In this document: in pieces, positions 8,163 to 16,463 of the stretch
How positions within the stretch are numbered: position 1 is the stretch's first letter
Layout of the letters: every line of letters starts with the position of its first letter
Assembly: GCF_001758425.2 (NCBI RefSeq)
Contig: NZ_MDSS02000007.1
Location: forward strand, 39,389 to 103,388
Length of the DNA: 64,000 nt
Origin: Nesterenkonia sp. PF2B19
GTDB taxonomy: Bacteria > Actinomycetota > Actinomycetes > Actinomycetales > Micrococcaceae
Direction of reading: 5' to 3'
Notes under the pieces: model-generated
Databases searched by the model: none
Told to the model about the DNA's origin: nothing
Seen by the model: the letters and a program-made list of their open reading frames with translations, nothing else
Program-made: the position numbers and the translations under genes

Positions 8163-8954
8163 TCAGATGTCGTAGAGGTCGCGCAGGGCGGCGTCGAGCT
8201 CGCCGGTGCTGGTGAAGTTCTCCACGACACGGACGGGCACGCCGACGTCGCCGAGCGTCTTCGCGATCTCCCCGGAGGTGAGGATCGCCGCCGCCTCGGA
8301 CGCCCGTCCCCGGGCGGAGATCGTGTCGGTGGCCTCGACGGTCACATGCCGGGACCAGCCCCAGGTGTCCAGCACCTGCTCGAGGGTGTTCTTGAGGAAC
8401 AGGGAGGTGCCCAGTCCGTTGCCGCACACGGTGAGGATGAGATGCTGGTCCTCGGCCTCTGCGGCCGTGTCCGGGGTGTTGCGGTGGTGCCGTTCTCCGG
8501 AGGCCTTTCCGCCGTCGAGCACGTGGAGGACCTCCTGCGCGGATCCTGCCAGGTCGAGCGCCTCCCGCGTCGAAGGCTCGGCCAGTCTGCGGGCCAGCTG
8601 CGCCATGGCCCGAGTATGGGCCGAGGAGTCCACGGCGGCCAGGGCCACGACCAGCGAGACCGGGTCGTGGGAGTCATGTCCGAAGGGCACCGGCGTGGCC
8701 AGCCGCAGCCAGGCCAGCCCGGTGCGGGCCACGCCGTTGGTGGGGCGGGCGTGGGGGAGGGCGAAGCCGGGGGCCACCACGATGTAGGGGCCCTTCTCCT
8801 CGACCGTGGTGATCATGGCCCGGGTGTAGTCGGCGTCGGCGACTCCCTGGGCCTCCAGCAGAGTTCCGGCGGTGCGGACGGCCTCCCGCCAGTCGGCGAC
8901 CTCGGCGTCGAGGCGGATGCCCTCAGGGCTCAGCAGCTCAGACAGCGATGACAT
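8163..8954 (-). CDS. PTS EIIA-EIIB fusion, ascorbate/mannitol type
   Basis: A 263-residue cytoplasmic phosphotransfer protein with two domains. The N-terminal EIIA domain (about 1-145) carries its active His in APGFALPHARPTNGV. The C-terminal EIIB domain (about 170-263) carries its active Cys in LTVCGNGLGTSLFLKN. Phosphate passes HPr - EIIA - EIIB - substrate entering through the EIIC encoded next. E. coli splits these as ulaC and ulaB; here they are fused. The start at 8954 is chosen because a -10-like TAATGT (8962-8967 on this strand) lies 7 nt before it and no Shine-Dalgarno is present, suggesting a leaderless mRNA. No lactonase or decarboxylase genes accompany it, so the true sugar is uncertain. 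Confidence 0.88.
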   Translation of the reverse strand: MSSLSELLSPEGIRLDAEVADWREAVRTAGTLLEAQGVADADYTRAMITTVEEKGPYIVVAPGFALPHARPTNGVARTGLAWLRLATPVPFGHDSHDPVSLVVALAAVDSSAHTRAMAQLARRLAEPSTREALDLAGSAQEVLHVLDGGKASGERHHRNTPDTAAEAEDQHLILTVCGNGLGTSLFLKNTLEQVLDTWGWSRHVTVEATDTISARGRASEAAAILTSGEIAKTLGDVGVPVRVVENFTSTGELDAALRDLYDI

Positions 8955-9011
8955 GTGCGGCACATTACCACCGGGGTGGTGGTCCGCGGGACGGCCTGGT
9001 TCACTGGTGAC

Positions 9012-9329
9012 ATGGCAGACCACCAGACTCCTCGGAGCCGATGCACCACCGGTCGGATGCTGCGCGTGACCGGCCGGGTCCAGGGAGTGTTCTTTCGGGC
9101 CTCCGCCCAGGCGGAGGCCGAGGACCTCAGCCTCACCGGCTGGGTGCGCAACACGGAGGACGGCGCGGTCGAGATCGTCGTCGGAGGCCAGGGCCCTGCC
9201 GTGGACGCCCTGATCCGCTGGTGCCACCACGGGCCGAAGAACGCTCGCGTGGACCAGGTGGAGGAACGGGCGGCCACCGCTGACGAGCTGGCAGCCCTCC
9301 CGGACTCCGGGTTCGAGATCCGCCGCTGA
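9012..9329 (+). CDS. acyP: Acylphosphatase
   Basis: A 105-residue enzyme that hydrolyses acyl-phosphates such as carbamoyl phosphate or 1,3-bisphosphoglycerate. Both signatures are present: LRVTGRVQGVFFRASAQ, with the phosphate-binding loop and catalytic Arg, and GWVRNTEDGAVEIVVGG, with the catalytic Asn. The start at 9012 places a normal-length N-terminus before the domain; the frame is open to 8955 but the extra residues do not resemble the family. It is divergent from the PTS operon and stands alone. Confidence 0.92.
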   Translation: MADHQTPRSRCTTGRMLRVTGRVQGVFFRASAQAEAEDLSLTGWVRNTEDGAVEIVVGGQGPAVDALIRWCHHGPKNARVDQVEERAATADELAALPDSGFEIRR

Positions 9330-9346
9330 GGGGACGGGGCTCCGCG

Positions 9347-9400
9347 CCGGCCCGTCAGCCTGCCCCGGCCCGTCAGTCTGCCCCGGCCCGTCAGGCTGAT
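9347..9400 (+). repeat. Three tandem 18-bp repeats
   Basis: The unit CCGGCCCGTCAGNCTGCC occurs at 9347, 9365 and 9383 with one variable base; the last copy diverges at its final bases. The stretch also allows a stem 9379-9385/9401-9407. It lies between convergent acyP and the S9 peptidase and could act as a terminator. Confidence 0.7.
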
Positions 9401-9415
9401 CGGGGCAGTCTCAGG

Positions 9416-11552
9416 TCAGCTGGAGGCCGCGTGCGGCAGGGCGTCGTCCTCGGGTGCTGACTCCCTGCTCCGCGCCTCGGCGCCCGACGGCGGCGGAGTC
9501 AGCCCGAGCTGGACGGGCAGCGCCCGTTCGTCGCCCAGGACGTGTTCGGCCAGGAAGCTGAGCACCACCTCGTACCAGATCTTCGCGTGGTGCGGAGTGA
9601 GGATCCAGTGGTTCTCCTGCGGGTAGTAGAGGAACCGGTGGACGGTGCTGCCGTCGGCGTCGGCCGGGAGCCCGGAGCGCTCCAGCAGCTCGTACCACAG
9701 CCGCAGGCCCTCGCCGATGGGCACGCGGTAGTCCTTGTCCCCGTGGATCACGAGCATCGGGGTGACGATCTCCTCCACGAAGCGGTGCGGCGAGTGTTTC
9801 TCCTCCATGGCGGCGTCGATCTGCCGGCGCCAGAAGAAGGACGCATCCGTGGTGGGTCCGAACTGGTCGAGTGCCCACAGGGAGGCGTGGGTGACGATCG
9901 CGGAGAACCGATCGGTGTGCCCGGCCACCCAGTTGGCCATGTATCCGCCGAAGGACCCGCCCATGGCGGCGGTGCGGGTCTCGTCGACGTCCTCTCGGGC
10001 CTCGGCGGCGTCGGTGATGCTCATCAGGTCCGTGAAGGGCTTGTCTCCCCAGGAGTTCCAGCCTCGCTGGACGAACTCCTGGCCGTAGCCCGTGGACAGG
10101 GCCGGGTCAGGGAGCAGGACGCCGTAGCCCTGGGCGACCATGAGCCAGGGGTTCCACCGCCAGGACCAGGCGTTCCAGGAGTTCAAGGGGCCTCCGTGGA
10201 TCCACAGCAGCAGCGGGGCGGGAGCCTCGGCGTCGGCGCCCTCCGGGAGGGCCAGCCAGGCGCGCAGTCGCACGCCGTCGGCAGCGGTGGTCTCCACCTC
10301 GGTGAGTCGACCGGGAAGCTCCGGACGCGGCACCGGGTTCTTCAGCCGGTTCACGGCGCCGTCGGTGAGAGCCACCCGGACCGCTTCGGGCGGGAAGGCG
10401 CAGCTGGCGCGCACGCCATAGACGGCGGATCCGTCAGGGGCGACGACGGCGGTCGAATAGGTGGCATCGTCGTGGGTCAGCTGGGTGACGCGACCGTCGG
10501 CGACGTCCACGCGGAACAGCGGGCCGCGCCCGTCCGCGTCCGCTCCGGCGATGAATCCGGATCCGTCCGGCAGCCAGTCGAAGGGAGCCAGCCCGAGGTC
10601 GGCGTGCCCGGTGGGGCTGAGTTCGCCGGTCTCCAGGTCCATCAGGTGCAGGCGGGGCACGGGTGCCCGGGAGGGCACCGGGCGCCGGGTCATGGTCACC
10701 ACGGCGGTGCGTCCGTCAGGGCTGATGGGTCCCGGGGTGTGATCATGCTCCACGTCGTCGGCGATGATGCGGCGCTCTCCGCTGGCCAGGTCCACCAGGG
10801 CCAGGGCGGTGCGACGGTCCGCGCGAGCCTCCGGGACGTGCACAGAGATCAGCGCCCAGGTGCCGTCGGGACTGAGCGTGACCTCCTCACCGTAGAGGGA
10901 GCCGAGGCCCTCGGTGACGTGGCGCAGCCGACGGGGGAGCTCGTCTCCGGTGCGAGGGCGCGAGGCCGTCGGCGTCTGCTCCTCGTCCACGGTGAAGAGT
11001 GCGGGCCGTGCCGGGCCCAGGTCGTGGTCCCAGTGGCGGACCGGATAGGAGGTGTGGAGGATCGCGTTGACCGAGGCGTCCTCGCGGGCTGCGTGCAGGG
11101 CGGCGTGCTGGTCCTCATCTGCTGCGCCGGTCAACAGCGGTGCGGTGACGACGACGACGTCGGCCGCCGGGAGCGCAGTGCACGCGGCTCACGCCGCCGG
11201 GACGCCGGTTGACCAGGGCGGCCTCGCCGCCAGAGGCCGGGAGGCGCCACAGCGCCGTGTCCGAGGAGTCGCCCTCCTCGCTGGGGCGGGCGGAGGTGAA
11301 CCAGAGGTCTCCGGAGGCCGAGAACGCTGGGCCTGCCTCGCCCCGGGCGCTGCGGGTCAGCCGCCGGGCGTCGCGCTCGCCGAGGGGGTCGATCTCCCAG
11401 AGCGCATTGACGTAGCCCGTGCCCTTCTCATCGAGCGTGGTCACCGTGGTGACCAGGCGGCGGCCGTCGGGGCTCATGGTCAGACCCTGAAGCCGGGGGA
11501 GGGCTACGTAGCGGTCGAGGTCGTGGAAGTCTTCTTCTGCGGCGTCGGTCAT
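9416..11552 (-). CDS. S9 family prolyl oligopeptidase-like peptidase, frameshifted
   Basis: A serine peptidase or acylaminoacyl peptidase. The N-terminal beta-propeller has repeated blades such as LTMSPDGRRLVTTVTT and VTLSPDGTWALISVHV. The C-terminal alpha/beta hydrolase domain has the nucleophile in AAMGGSFGGYMANW, Asp in VIHGDKDYRVP and His in YYPQENHWI. A one-base insertion near 11175-11186 breaks the frame inside the propeller; correcting it yields 711 residues, typical for the family. No signal peptide is visible, so it is probably cytoplasmic and degrades short peptides, which fits the peptide importers in the window. It is divergent from the VOC gene. Confidence 0.87.
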
Positions 11553-11730
11553 GGGAACTTTGTATCACCGGAACGCCGCCAGAATGTTGTGTGACGCAAC
11601 CGATGGTGGGTGAGTCGGCGGGCCGGCCGCCCCGCGGCGGCCCTCTGCGCCGGAGGTCGGGCGCAGCTGTGACATCAGGACGGGGAGATCCGGCGACGGC
11701 ACGAACCGGCCACATCAAGGAGGAGTTGCG

Positions 11731-12785
11731 ATGACGCACCATGCCAACGGCTCACCGGCCCATCCGCTGTGCCTGCGCCGATTCACCGAACGGCCCGCGG
11801 CGATGGCCGACTTCCTGGAGCTGCTCGGGATGACGCCGCAGAGGCCCTCCCGGGAGGCGACGCCGGCATCCTCAGGGCCGCTGCCGGCCGCGTGGCCCTC
11901 CATCAGCTGGCCCCGGATCGTCCGGCCGTCACCGGGGCCGTGCACGGAGAGACCCATCTGGTCTTCCTGGCCGAAGACGCGCGTCACACCGCGGCCCGAC
12001 TCCAGGAGGATGGGCTGCGCAGTCTGTGGTGGGAGCACGCGGAGCGACGCCACGCCGGGGTCACCGGGCCGTCCGGGGAGGGCGTCTGGTTCCACGAGGA
12101 GCCTGATCTCTGCACCGCGGGACCGCCGGTGGGCGCGGTGGACGGTCTGACCGTGGTGGCGGTGCGCAGCTCTGAGGACCCGGGTGCGGATGTCGCATTC
12201 TTCTCGCATCTGGGCTACGAGCCGATTCCGGGCCAGGAGGCCGAGGGGTGGGTGCCGTTGGCCGTGCCGGAGGCTCCGAGCGGGATGATCGGTCTTCACG
12301 CTCCCGGCGGAGACAAGCCGGGACCGGCGGTCGAACCGCCTCCGGGCGGACACAATCCGGCCGGACTCAACGCCCCGGTGCTGCTGGGTTTCCAGACCCC
12401 TGAGGAGCTCGACGCACTGGCTGCACGTCTCGAGGCCGCCGGCCACCCCGTCCATCGAGCGGAGGGCCCGGTCTCCGCCTTGGTGGTGCAGGACCTGACG
12501 GGCGCCGTCTGGAGATCCACCCGGCCTGAGGCCAGGGAGATGTCCCCGGTCTGGGCTACTGTGCGGACATGGCACACCAGCGACAGGCAGCACAGCAGCA
12601 GGCAGCACAGCGACAGGCAGCACAGCAGCGCGATCTCAGGCGGTCCGCGGAGGATCATCTCGATGCCGACAGAGTCCCGGGAGAGAGCACCGTGGCGGGG
12701 GCTGGCTCAGGGGAGGGCGACGAAGGGCTGGCCATCGGTGAGGACGGGCTGGCCCGCACCGCCTGGGCGATGGGCAGCGAGATGA
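11731..12785 (+). CDS. VOC/glyoxalase-like protein, frameshifted
   Basis: The first 40 residues (LCLRRFTERPAAMADFLELL) are in one frame and the rest in the next, with one base lost near 11846-11856. The product has the two-module VOC fold: FLELLGM, HLVFLAEDARHTAARLQEDG and GVWFHEEP in module one; FFSHLGYEPIPGQEAEGWVPL and LLGFQTPEELDALAARLEAA in module two. The domain ends near VVQDLTGAVWR (about 12515). The frame then runs on to 12785 inside the following gene; a TGA at 12527-12529 in another frame may be the real end. AAGGAGG at 11718-11724 supports the start. VOC proteins are metal-dependent lyases, dioxygenases or antibiotic-binding proteins; the role here is unknown. Confidence 0.65.
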
Positions 12786-13309
12786 TGCGGCAGTACTACG
12801 ACACCGAATGGGGCATGCCGGTGCGGGACGAGCGGGGGCTCTTCGAACGGCTGAGTCTGGAGGGATTCCAGTCGGGTCTCTCCTGGGCGACCATCCTCGC
12901 CAAACGGGAGAACTTCCGCCGAGCCTTCGCGGATTTCGAGCCGGACGTCGTCGCCGCCTTCGACGAGTCCGACGTCGAGCGTCTGGTGCAGGACGCCGGC
13001 ATCATCCGGCACCGGGGCAAGATCACCGCGACCATCGGCAACGCCCGCGCCACGGTGGCGCTGCGGGCCGAGGGAGGGCTGCCCGAGGTCATCTGGTCCC
13101 ACCGGCCCGAGGCCACCCCGGTGCCGCGGAGCATGGCGGAGGTCCCGTCGCGCTCGCCGGAGTCGGAGGCGCTGGCGGCGCGGCTGCGCGCGGCCGGGTT
13201 CCGGTTCGTGGGACCGACCACCATGTTCGCGCTCATGGAAGCCGTCGGCATCGTGGACACCCACGTGGTCGGGTCTCATCGCCGGGGGTCCTCGGGCGTC
13301 TGGTCCTGA
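12569..13309 (+). CDS. DNA-3-methyladenine glycosylase I-like protein
   Basis: From about residue 60 the protein follows E. coli TAG closely: YYDTEWGMPVRDERGLFERL, LEGFQSGLSWATILAKRENF (with the substrate-binding Glu and Trp), DVERLVQDAGIIRHRGKI, FRFVGPTTMFALMEAVGIVD. TAG removes 3-methyladenine from alkylated DNA. Three of the four zinc ligands of E. coli TAG are replaced: Cys4 by Thr, His17 by Tyr and Cys179 by Ser; only the His in DTHVVGS remains. The N-terminus carries a Gln/Ala-rich repeat and a linker absent from TAG. Translation may start at 12569, or later, which would avoid the overlap with the VOC frame. Activity is plausible but metal-free. Confidence 0.85.
   Translation: MAHQRQAAQQQAAQRQAAQQRDLRRSAEDHLDADRVPGESTVAGAGSGEGDEGLAIGEDGLARTAWAMGSEMMRQYYDTEWGMPVRDERGLFERLSLEGFQSGLSWATILAKRENFRRAFADFEPDVVAAFDESDVERLVQDAGIIRHRGKITATIGNARATVALRAEGGLPEVIWSHRPEATPVPRSMAEVPSRSPESEALAARLRAAGFRFVGPTTMFALMEAVGIVDTHVVGSHRRGSSGVWS
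12581..12630 (+). repeat. 30-bp direct repeat encoding Gln/Ala
   Basis: The unit starting CGACAGGCAGCACAGCAGC begins at 12581 and again at 12611 (second copy partial, about 20 bp). It encodes the QRQAAQQQAA stretch at the N-terminus of the TAG-like protein. It is a coding repeat, not a CRISPR. Confidence 0.75.
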
Positions 13310-13367
13310 GGCCGAGGCGCCGAGGTCGCGCCCGCTGGACCAGGTGCGGCGGGCGATGCGGGCGAGC

Positions 13368-14288
13368 TCAGCGGTGTCGGTGCCTCTCCCGGGCGGCCAC
13401 CGCTGCCGTCTCGATCTGGAAGGTGGAATGCTCCAGGCTCACGGGGAAGTGCTCCGCCACGCAGGTGCGCAGGTGTTCGAGGATCTCCGGGGCGTGGCCG
13501 TCGCGGAAGCAGCTGTCATCGACCACCACATGGCCGGTGATCACTGGGAGTCCGGAGGCCACGGTGGACGCGTGGAGGTCGTGGACCTCCCGCACATGCG
13601 GCTGGGTGAGCATGTGCTCGCGCACCTCCTCCAGGTCGATGCCGCGAGGTGTGAACTCCAGCAGGATGCGCACCGCCTCCCGCAGCAGCAGCGCGGCTCG
13701 CGGCAGGATCAGCGCGGCGATGGCCAGGGCGGCCACTGCGTCGGCCTGGTGCCAGCCGGTCAGTGCGATGACGACGGCGGCCACCATCACCCCCAGCGAT
13801 CCCAGTCCGTCGGCGGCGACCTCCAGGAAGGCCGCGCGCATGTTCAGGCTGCTGCGGCGTCCCGCGCGGAGCACCAGCAGGGAGATGACATTGCCGACGA
13901 GTCCGACAGCGCCGAAGATCAGCAGTTCGAGGGGCGGAATGGTCGGGGCCGCGCTGAGACGAGCCACGCCCTCCACGGCGGCATAGACCCCGATGCCCAG
14001 CAGCAGCAGCGCTTGGACGACGGCGGCCAGCACCTCGACGCGTCGCAGGCCCCACGTGCGGGTCGAGGTGGGGGCGCGGCCCATCAGCACGGCGGCGAGC
14101 AGGGCCACCAGGAGTCCGATCGAATCGGTGAGCGAATGGACCGCGTCCGTCAGCAGCGCCAAGGAGCCGGTGAGCCAGGCGCCGGCGAACTGGGCGATGA
14201 CCACGACGCCGGTGATGCCGCACACCACCGCCAGGCTCCCACGGTGGGTGGACGCCTCGGCATGGCTGTGTCCATGGTGGGAGCCCAT
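13368..14288 (-). CDS. Cation diffusion facilitator metal exporter
   Basis: A 306-residue CDF transporter that exports divalent metals such as Zn2+ in exchange for protons. It has a short His-rich N-terminus (GSHHGHSHAEASTH), six membrane segments, the metal site DAVHSLTDS in segment 2, a second site in segment 5 (FLEVAADGLGS), and a cytoplasmic domain with HMLTQPHVREVHDLHAST. In the segment-5 site the usual His is Glu (E-x3-D instead of H-x3-D). The start at 14288 has GGAGGA upstream; the open frame to 14429 is not protein-like. It is convergent with the TAG-like gene. Confidence 0.9.
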   Translation of the reverse strand: MGSHHGHSHAEASTHRGSLAVVCGITGVVVIAQFAGAWLTGSLALLTDAVHSLTDSIGLLVALLAAVLMGRAPTSTRTWGLRRVEVLAAVVQALLLLGIGVYAAVEGVARLSAAPTIPPLELLIFGAVGLVGNVISLLVLRAGRRSSLNMRAAFLEVAADGLGSLGVMVAAVVIALTGWHQADAVAALAIAALILPRAALLLREAVRILLEFTPRGIDLEEVREHMLTQPHVREVHDLHASTVASGLPVITGHVVVDDSCFRDGHAPEILEHLRTCVAEHFPVSLEHSTFQIETAAVAARERHRHR

Positions 14289-14436
14289 CGGCGCCGTCCT
14301 CCTGTGCCTTCTGCTGGCTGTTCGCTGTGTCGAGCGGGATCCCAGCATAAGGAGAGGCGGACCGAGACGCCCAAGCTGCGACTGCCTCTGAGAGGCATTC
14401 CCAGCAGCGGAGCCTCCTTGCCGGTGCATGCGGCCG

Positions 14437-14976
14437 TCAGCGGCCGACGAACCACCGATTCGAGGAGGGCAGCCACAGCAGCGCCACCATCGCGGCGATG
14501 ATCACCAGGTCCCAGCGCATGCCCATGGCGAGCACCGACGGGTACGCCCAGCTGCGCAGCAGCGCCTCCAGGACGGAGACCGCCAACAGGATCGTGAGCA
14601 GGAATCGGACCCATTCCAGGCGCTCCGGGATCTTCAGCACCAGAGCGACCTGGAGGATCCCCAGTACCAGGGACACCATGATGACCACCAGGCCGACGAG
14701 CCCCGGCACCAGGCCCGCGACCTGCGAGATCGTGTGGAGACCCGTCAGGTAGATCAGGAACCCCGGGACCAGGAACACCAGGGTCAAAAGAGTCATGGCC
14801 AGCATGCCCACATAGGCGATGCGGGGCACCAGCGGCATGTGGTCCACGCGCAGCACGGCGTGCAGGGCACGGCGGGGGACGAGGTCACCGACGCTGTGCG
14901 GCCAGGAGGGCGGCAGACGGTAGGACCGGGGCGGCAGGCCGGGCCGGTCGACAGAGAAGGTGTGCTGTGTGCTCAT
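14437..14976 (-). CDS. Four-TM membrane protein, function unknown
   Basis: A 179-residue protein with a 45-residue basic/Pro-rich N-terminal tail, then about four hydrophobic segments (roughly residues 55-80, 88-112, 122-145 and 150-170) and the ending LLWLPSSNRWFVGR. I do not recognise the family. The start at 14976 is supported by a TATGAT hexamer at 14986-14991 (this strand), 9 nt upstream, and by the lack of a ribosome-binding site. It lies 148 bp from the CDF gene on the same strand, and an inverted repeat sits upstream of its -10. Confidence 0.7.
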   Translation of the reverse strand: MSTQHTFSVDRPGLPPRSYRLPPSWPHSVGDLVPRRALHAVLRVDHMPLVPRIAYVGMLAMTLLTLVFLVPGFLIYLTGLHTISQVAGLVPGLVGLVVIMVSLVLGILQVALVLKIPERLEWVRFLLTILLAVSVLEALLRSWAYPSVLAMGMRWDLVIIAAMVALLWLPSSNRWFVGR

Positions 14977-14985
14977 GACAGCACC

Positions 14986-15022
14986 ATCATAGCCGTGGAT
15001 CCCCGTCATGGCGGGGATCCAC
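14986..15022 (-). promoter_or_regulatory. -10 element with adjacent operator-like palindrome
   Basis: On the minus strand TATGAT (14986-14991) serves the membrane protein gene. Three bases further upstream lies a perfect 10-bp inverted repeat, 14995-15004 and 15013-15022, with an 8-nt spacer. It occupies the -35/spacer region, where a repressor would block polymerase. It could instead be a terminator for readthrough from the right. Confidence 0.5.
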
Positions 15023-15146
15023 GGGGTGTCGCAGTGGTCGAGGACCCTGCGTGCGCCGTGCCCGATCCGGGGCTGATGCGCCGTGAGTGTCATCGTGTGG
15101 GGGACCTGCTTGCCAGGAGCAGATGTCGACCCCCTATCATGTCATC

Positions 15147-15995
15147 ATGAGTGACCGGATGATCCCTGACGTGACGTACCCCCTCGACGGCGGCCTGCGT
15201 GCCGCATCGCCTCGTGTGCTGGTGGGGCTGGCCCTGAGCCTGGGGCTGGCACTCACCGCCTGCGGCGGCGAGGAATCGCCCGGCGCGGACCAGGACGCCG
15301 CAGGCCAGGACGCCGCGGATCAGGATCCTGCCGACGCGTCGACCGACGATGGAGAGCAGTCCGGCGAGCATGAGACCTCTGCGGAACCCTTCGCCTCCGC
15401 CGATCTGGCCGACGCTGTGGGCAATGAGGTCGGCGAGGTGACGTTCAGCGAGGTCGACGCGGGAGTCCTGGTGGAGGTGCAGGTGCAGGACCTGGAGTCC
15501 GGATTCCGCGGCTTCCACATCCACGAGCACGGTGCCTGCGAACCGCAGTCCACGAACGACGACGGCGACATCGGCGATTTCCTCTCCGCGGGTGGTCACC
15601 TGCCCGGGGAGGGCGAGGAGGACCACGGTCTGGTCGAGGGCGAAGAGGCGCCGGAGACCGACGACGCCGAGGGAGCCGAGGAGGCCGAGGCGCCGGACGG
15701 GGATCCGCAGGACGCTGAGGATGTCCAGGCCGGTGCCGATCACCCGGGACATGCCGGGGACCTGCCGAACCTCCTCGTGGCCCAGGACGGCACCGCCCGG
15801 ATGAGCGTCGTCACGGACCGGCTGGACCCTGAGCTGCTCCTGGAGGGGGACGGCACGGCGGTCATCATCCACGCCGGTGCCGACAACCATGCCAACATTC
15901 CGGAGCGCTACGCCCCGCAGGGGCCGGATGAGGAGACCCGCGGCGCCGGAGATGCCGGTGAGCGGAGCGCCTGCGGCGTCGTCGAGGGATCGTGA
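15147..15995 (+). CDS. sodC: Cu/Zn superoxide dismutase lipoprotein
   Basis: An extracytoplasmic enzyme that dismutates superoxide. The N-terminus has a hydrophobic signal ending in the lipobox LALTAC, so it is membrane-anchored. The catalytic domain shows the copper HxH in FHIHEHGAC, zinc-side ligands in AGGHLPG and DHPGHAGDLPNLLV, and the C-terminal IIHAGADNHANIPERYAP with the Cys in ERSACGVV. An Asp/Glu-rich linker follows the lipobox, and a second acidic insertion of about 50 residues splits the zinc loop; both suit a salty exterior. I start at 15147 because TATCAT (15135-15140) lies 6 nt upstream, implying a leaderless mRNA; ATG 15123 is an alternative. Length 282 residues, long for SodC because of the insertions. 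Confidence 0.88.
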   Translation: MSDRMIPDVTYPLDGGLRAASPRVLVGLALSLGLALTACGGEESPGADQDAAGQDAADQDPADASTDDGEQSGEHETSAEPFASADLADAVGNEVGEVTFSEVDAGVLVEVQVQDLESGFRGFHIHEHGACEPQSTNDDGDIGDFLSAGGHLPGEGEEDHGLVEGEEAPETDDAEGAEEAEAPDGDPQDAEDVQAGADHPGHAGDLPNLLVAQDGTARMSVVTDRLDPELLLEGDGTAVIIHAGADNHANIPERYAPQGPDEETRGAGDAGERSACGVVEGS

Positions 15996-16144
15996 GCACG
16001 GTCCTCCTGTGACCTCTGCCATAGGCCCCCGCCCATGTCAGAGGGGCAGGCGGGACGGCCTGTGGTCGCCCTCACCCGCGTCATGCCGGGCATGGCCGGC
16101 CGACCTCGATGGGTCTCGCAGGCCGGGACGGCCCGTGCGGGGAA

Positions 16145-16174
16145 TTGCTCGGGCTCTGCCGCGCTCGATATAGT
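16145..16174 (+). promoter_or_regulatory. Candidate promoter for mrp operon
   Basis: TTGCTC (16145-16150) and TATAGT (16169-16174) are separated by 18 bp, a good actinobacterial housekeeping promoter. Transcription would start near 16181, giving a leader of about 180 nt before the small ORF at 16362. I see no other gene between 15996 and 16361. Confidence 0.55.
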
Positions 16175-16361
16175 CGCCTTCGGTGTGCCGGGAAGACTGG
16201 TCGGCGAAGAGCAGAATCTGTGTGCAGAGCGCGTGGTCTGGGACGAGTGGGTGCAGAACCGGTTCGTCACCCGTGCCGGTCCTGCCCACGGACGCTCCCG
16301 CACGATGATGACGCCTGGACCGCTGGCGACATGTTCCCCGCACCGACAGGAGGCTCGCACC

Positions 16362-16463
16362 ATGCACCTGCCCCTCTGCACGCCACCCTCCTGCGCACCT
16401 CAGGCCCCCTGCGGGTCTGTCGCTGAGCGCAGGCCGGGGCGGATCCGGGCGGTGGGCTGCTGA
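16362..16463 (+). CDS. 33-residue cysteine-containing leader peptide
   Basis: A short ORF with an ideal AGGAGG (16348-16353, 8 nt before ATG) encoding 33 residues: MHLPLCTPPSCAPQAPCG, then an Arg-rich part ending RAVGC. It has four Cys and six Pro. Its TGA overlaps the mrpA ATG (TGATG), and mrpA has no convincing ribosome-binding site of its own, so mrpA translation probably depends on ribosomes finishing this ORF. A longer open frame to 16035 exists but lacks a ribosome-binding site and protein character. I know no family for it. Confidence 0.55.
   Translation: MHLPLCTPPSCAPQAPCGSVAERRPGRIRAVGC

Noticed and set aside
7050..8951. 633-residue plus-strand frame opposite the PTS genes
   Set aside because: Shadow of EIIC/EIIAB; rich in Gln, His, Gly and Arg without motifs.
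9347..9407. CRISPR-like repeats
   Set aside because: Three contiguous 18-bp units without spacers; a simple tandem repeat.
16035..16463. 142-residue frame containing the mrp leader ORF
   Set aside because: No ribosome-binding site at its start and a random composition; only the last 33 codons have a strong site.
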